64,000 nt of DNA from Terriglobia bacterium (GTDB lineage: Bacteria; Acidobacteriota; Terriglobia; Versatilivoradales; Versatilivoraceae). The DNA is taken from assembly GCA_951813285.1 (NCBI GenBank), contig OX638355.1, positions 2,232,653 to 2,296,652 of the forward strand. Direction: 5' to 3'. The stretch's first letter is position 1. Every line of letters starts with the position of its first letter. The position numbers and the translations under genes are program-made. Below the pieces are notes generated by a model. It did no database searches, was not told the DNA's origin, and saw only the letters and a list, made by a program, of their open reading frames with translations. Positions 13,801 through 19,800 of this stretch are shown here, piece after piece.

Positions 13801-16800
13801 GTTGGAGCCTCCAGAACCACCTGCACCGAATACCGGCCGGCCGCCGTGTTGTCGCGACCAACGTGATCCTGGGCCGCCCCCGCGGCCACGTCCACCGTCA
13901 CCGTCCCGTTGGCCGACGGCGTGATGGTGGCCGTGTAGCTCGCCCCCGAACCGGACAAGGCCGTTGCGGCTCCGTTGCCCACCGTCACATCCGCCAGCTC
14001 GAACCCGGTCACCGCCTCAGAGAAGGTAATTCTCACCTCGAAGGGGCCGGTCTGCGTGGCCGACGGACCACTGATGGTCACGGTCGCATCTACCAGATCG
14101 GCCACCACCGAAAACCGACTCGCCGCCGTGTTGCCGTCGCCACCGGAATCGGTGGCCACCCCGGCCGGCACGTCCACCGTCACCGTTCCTGTGGCCGCAG
14201 GCGTGATCGTGGCCCTGTAGTTCGCCCTCGAACCGGAAAAGGCCGTCACGGCGCCGTTGCCCACCGTGACATCCGCCTGCTCGAACCCCGTTACCGACTC
14301 CGAGAATGTGATTCTCACGTCAAACGGCCCGCCCCGGGCACTGGCCGGACCGGTAATACGCGTTGTCGGACGAACCAGAGACGCCGATACCCGGAAGGTG
14401 TTGGACGCGGTGTTACTGAATCTGCCGCTCAGGTCCGTGGCCACGTTCTCAGGCACCGTCAAATTCACCAACCCGGTGGTCGTCGGCGTGATGGTGGCCG
14501 TGTAGCTCGCCCCCGAACCGGAAAAGGCCGTCACAGTGCCCCTGTAGCCCAACAAGTCCCCCTTTTCAAACCCGGCCACCGCTTCCGAGAACGTGATGGT
14601 CACGTCAAACGGCCCGCTCTGCTCAACGGTCGGGCCAATGATTTGCGCCGTCGGACGATCCTGATCTACCCTTACCGGTACCGAGAACGTTGGCGCTGCC
14701 GCATTGGGGTAGCCTTCGGCACTCACGGCCACCCCGGCCGGCACGTCCACCGTCACCGTCCCGGTGGCCGTGGGCCGAATGTTGATAAAATATTTAGGAT
14801 ATTTAGGCCCGCTGCCGTCGTATGTAAAACTGATTATCGTCCCGTTGCCTACCGTCACGTCCGCCTGCTCGAACCCCGTCATCTGCGTCGGGAATAGGAT
14901 CGTGACCCAGGCCACACCGTCCACTTCAAGGGTTGCCCCAAAGATGTACGTTGGCACACTGAAGTCGGCCTCCACGCTGTAACGGCCCGCCGCCGTGTTG
15001 CCGTCGTTACCGGAATCGGTGGCCACCCCGGCCGCCACGTCCACAGTCACCGTCCCGCTCGCCTTCGGCGTGATGGTGGCCGTGTAGCTCGCCCCCGAAC
15101 CGGAAAAGGCGGTCACGGCGCCGTTTCCCACCGTCACGTCCGCTTGCTCGAACCCCGTCACCGACTCGGAGAAGGTGATGGTTACGTCAAAGGGGCCGGT
15201 CTGCGTGGCCGACGGGCCACTGATGATCACCAACGGAGAAACCAAGTTCGCCTGCACCGAATACCGGCTGGCCGCCGTGTTGTCGCGGTCCACATGATCC
15301 TTGGCCACCTCCGCGGCCACGTCCACCGTCACCGTCCCGCTCGCCTTCGGCGTGATGGTGGCCGTGTAGCTCGCCCCCGAACCGGAAAAGGCCGTCATCA
15401 CACCGTTGCCCACGGTCACGTCCGCTTGCTCGAACCCCGTCACCACCTCCGAGAAGGCGATCGTTACGTCGAACGGGCCGGACTGCGTGCCTGTCGGGCC
15501 CTGAATGGTCACGGTTGGAGGATCAATGTCGGCCTCCACCGAAAACTGAGTCGCCGCCGCGTTGCCGTAGCCATCGGCATCAACGGCCACCCCCGCAGCC
15601 ACGTCCACTGTCACTGTCCCGCTTGCGGCCGGCGTGATGATGGCCAGGGCGCTTCCCCCCGTTTCGGCCCACCCGGTTACCCGTCCGTTGCCCACTGTCA
15701 CGTCCGCCTGCTCGAACCCCGTCACCACCTCCGAGAAGTCGATGTCCACGGTGAAAGCACCTGTCTGAATCTCGGTCGGTCCGCTGATGGTCACCCCCGG
15801 CTCACCGACGTTGGCCTCCACCGAAAACTGAGTCGCCGCCAGGTTGCCGTTGCCGTCGTCATCCACGGCCACATTCGCCGCCACATCCACCGTCACCGTT
15901 CCGCTTCCGGCCGGCGCAACGTACAACACGGCGGTGGGCCCCGAACCGGCCCACGCCCAGATCCTTCCATTGCCCACCGTCACGTCCGACTGCTCGAACC
16001 CCGTCACCGCTTCGGAAAAGGTAATGCTCACCTGGAACGAGCCCGTCTGAACCGTGGTCGGCCCACTGATGGTCACCGTCGGAGCATCCAGGTCGGCCTC
16101 CACCGAAAACCGGGTCGCCGCCGTGTTGCCGTTGCCAGCGTCATCCACGGCCACATTCGCCGCCACGTCCACCGTCACCGTTCCGGTTGCGGCCGGATCG
16201 ATGTACATGGCGGCGGCGGACCCGGAACCGGCCCACGCAATGATCTTTCCATTGCCCACCGTCACGTCCGACTGCTCGAATCCTGTCACCGCTTCCGAAA
16301 AGGTAATGCTCACCTGGAACGAAGTTGGCTGAACACCGGTCGGGCCACTGATGGTCACAGTTGGGGCAACCGGGTCAGCCTCCACCGAAAACTGGGTCGC
16401 CGCCGTGTTGCCGTCGCCATTGGAATCCACGGCCGCCCCGGCCGCCACGTCCACCGTTACCGTCCCGCTGGCCGTCGTCGGCTTGATCCCGACCGTGTAG
16501 CTCACCCCCGAACCGGAAAAGGCACTCACGGCGCCGTTGCCCACCGTCACGTCTCGCCGGTCGAACTCCGTCACCGACTCCGAGAAGGTGATCGTTACGA
16601 TAAAGGCGCCGGTCTGGGTGGCCGACGGGCCACTGATGATCACCGTTGGAGAAACCAGATTCGCCTGCACCGAATACCGGCTTGCCGCCGTGTTGTCGCG
16701 GCCCCCCTGATCCTGGGCCGCCCCGGCCGCCACGTCCACCGTCACCGTCCCGCTGATCGTCGGCGTGATCGTGGCCGTATAGCTCGCCCCCGAACCGGAA

Positions 16801-19800
16801 AGGGCCGTCACGGCGCCGTTACCCACCGCCACGTCCGACTGGTCGAACCCCGACACCGCCCTCGAGAAGGCGATATTCACGTCAAAGGGGCCGGCCTGCA
16901 CGGCCGACGGGCCGCTGATGACCACGGTTGGAGGGTCAAGGTCGACCTCCACCGAAAACTGCGGCGGCGTCAGGTTGCCATTGCCATCCCTATCCACGGC
17001 CGCATCGGCCGCCATGCCCACCGTCACCGTCCCGGTCGCCGACGGCGTGATCGTGGCCGTATAGCTTGCCCCCGAACCGGAAAAGGCGGTCACGTCGCCG
17101 TTGCCCACGGTCACGTCCGACTGGTCGAACCCCGTCACCGACTCTGAAAAGGCGATCGCTACGTCAAAGGGGCCGGCCTGCACGGCCGACGGGCCACTGA
17201 TGGTCAGCGTCGGGGAATCGAGGTCGGCCTGCACTGAAAACCGGCTCGCCGCCGCGTTGCTTTTCCCATTGGCACCCACCGCCGCATTCGCCGGCACGTC
17301 CACTGTCACGGTCCCGGTTGCGGCCGGCTCAATCCAGAACAAGGCTTTGGGCGTGGCACTGGACGCAAAATTGTTATGGGCGAACACCCTTCCGTTGCCC
17401 ACAATCACGTCTGATGACTCGAACCCCGTGACCGACTCCGAGAAGGTGATCGTCACGATGAACCTGCCGGTCTGAACATCGGTCGGGCCAACGATGGTCA
17501 CGGTTGGAGCAGTCAGGTCGACCAACACGCTGTATCGACCCGCCGCCAAGTTGCCGTCGCCACCGGAATCCGTGGCCGCTCCGGCCGCCACGTCCACCCT
17601 CACCGTCCCGCTGGCCGTCGGCGTGATCGTGGCCGCGTAGCTCGCCCCCGAACCGGAAAGGGCCGTCACGGCGCCGTTGCCCACCGTCACGTCCGACTGC
17701 TCGAACCCCGTCACCGACTCCGAGAAGGTGATCGTCACGGCAAAGGGGCCGGCCTGCTTGCCCGACGGGCCACTGATGATCACCGTAGGAGAAACCAGAG
17801 CCACCGGCACCGAATACCGACTCGCCGCGCTGTTGTCGTGGCCCGCTTGATCCTGGGCTGCTCCGGCCGCCACGTCCACCGTCACCGTCCCGCTGGCCGT
17901 CGGCGTGATGGTGGCCGTGTAGCTCGCCTCCGACCAGGAAAAATCCGTCACGACGCCGTTGCCCACCGTCACGTCCGCATGCCCGAACCCCGTCACCGAT
18001 TCCGAGAAGGAGATCCTTACGTCAAAGGGGCCGGCCTGCGTGGCCGACGGGCCACTGATGGTCACGGTGGGAGGGTCCAGGTCGGCCTCTACCGAAAACC
18101 GGGCCGCGACCGTGTTTCCGTAGCGATAGACTCCCACGGCCACGCCCGCCGCCACGTCCACCGTCACCGTCCCGCTGGCCGTCGGCGTGATGGTGGCCGT
18201 GTAGCTCGCCTCCGAACCGGAAAAGGCCGTTACGGCGCCGTTGCCCACCGTCACGTCCGACTGCTCGAACCCCGTCACCGACTCCGAGAAGGTGATCGTT
18301 AGGTCAAAGGAGCCGGCCTGCATGGCCGAGGGGCCACCGATGGTCACCCCTGGCTCATTGACGTCTGCCTGCACCGAAAACTGCGTCGCCGCCAGGTTGC
18401 CGTTGCCGTCACTGTCCTCGGCCACGTTGGCCGCCACGTCCACCGTCACCGTTCCGCTTCCGGCCGGCGCAATGTACAACACGGCGGCGGGTCCCGAACC
18501 GGCCCACGCCCAGATCCTTCCATTGCCCACCGTCACGTCCGCCTGCTCGAACCCCGTCACCGACTCCGAAAAGGTGATACTCACGGTGAACGAGCCCGTC
18601 TGAACCGTGGTCGGCCCACTGATGGTCACCGTCGGAGAATCCAGGTTGGCCTCCACCGAAAACCGGCTCGCCGCCGTGTTGCCGTTGCCGTCGTTATCCA
18701 CGGCCACATTCGCCGCCACGTCCACCGTCACCGTTCCGGTTGCAGCCGGCTTAACGTACATGGTGGCGGTGGGCCCCGAACCGGCCCACGCAATGATCCT
18801 TCCATTGCCCACCGTCACGTCCGCCTGCTCGAACCCCGTCACCGACTCCGAGAAGGTAATGTCCACCCGGAACGAGCCCGACTGAACCGTGGTCGGCCCG
18901 CTGATGGTCACTGTCGGAGAACCTTGGCTCGAGCGTAGCGCCAACGGCTCGGCGATCACCGTGATCGTGAAAGTCGCAATCACCGCCGCGTTCACCCCGT
19001 CGTCCGCCGTGATCGTCACCGTGTAGTCTTGCGCCGCGGCGTCCGCCGCCACCGTCCCCTGAACCTCGTCGTTCGTGTAGGACAGCCCCGACGGCAGCCC
19101 CGTCACCGTCACCGTCACCGGGTCCCCGTTCGCAGTCGTCGCCGTGATCCCGAACGCGGTGATCGTTTCCCCCTGCCAGTAGATTTTGTTCCCCGGCAGA
19201 GTGATGGCCAGCGCCGCGATCCCCAGCGCCGGTTCGGTCACCGTCACCGTGAAGGTCGCCGTCACCGCCGTGTTCACCCCGTCGTCCGCCGTGATCGTCA
19301 CCGTGTAGTCTTGCGCCGTGGCGCCGGTCGCCAGCGTCCCCTGGACCTGGTCGCTCGTGTAGGACAGCCCCGACGGCAGCCCCGTCACCGTCACCGTCAC
19401 CGGGTCTTGGTCGGCATCCGTCACCGTGATCCCGAACGAGGTGATCGTCTCCCCCAGTTCGTAGGTCTTGTCTCCCGGATTCGTGATCACCGGTGCCGCG
19501 TTCGCCGGGGCCGGTTCGGTCACCGTCACCGTCACCGTGAACGTCGACTCCGCCGCCGCGTTCACCCCGTCGTCCGCCGTGATCGTCACCGTGTAGTCCT
19601 GCGCCGTGGCGTCCGTCGCCACCGTCCCCTGAACCTGGTCGTTCGTGTAGGACAGCCCTGACGGCAGTCCCGTCACTGTCACCGTTACCGGGTCTTGGTC
19701 GGCATCCGTCACCGTGATCCCGAACGAGGTGATCGTCTCGCCCTGCTCGTAGGTCTTGTCTCCCGGATTCGTGATCACCGGAGCCACATTCGCCGGTGCC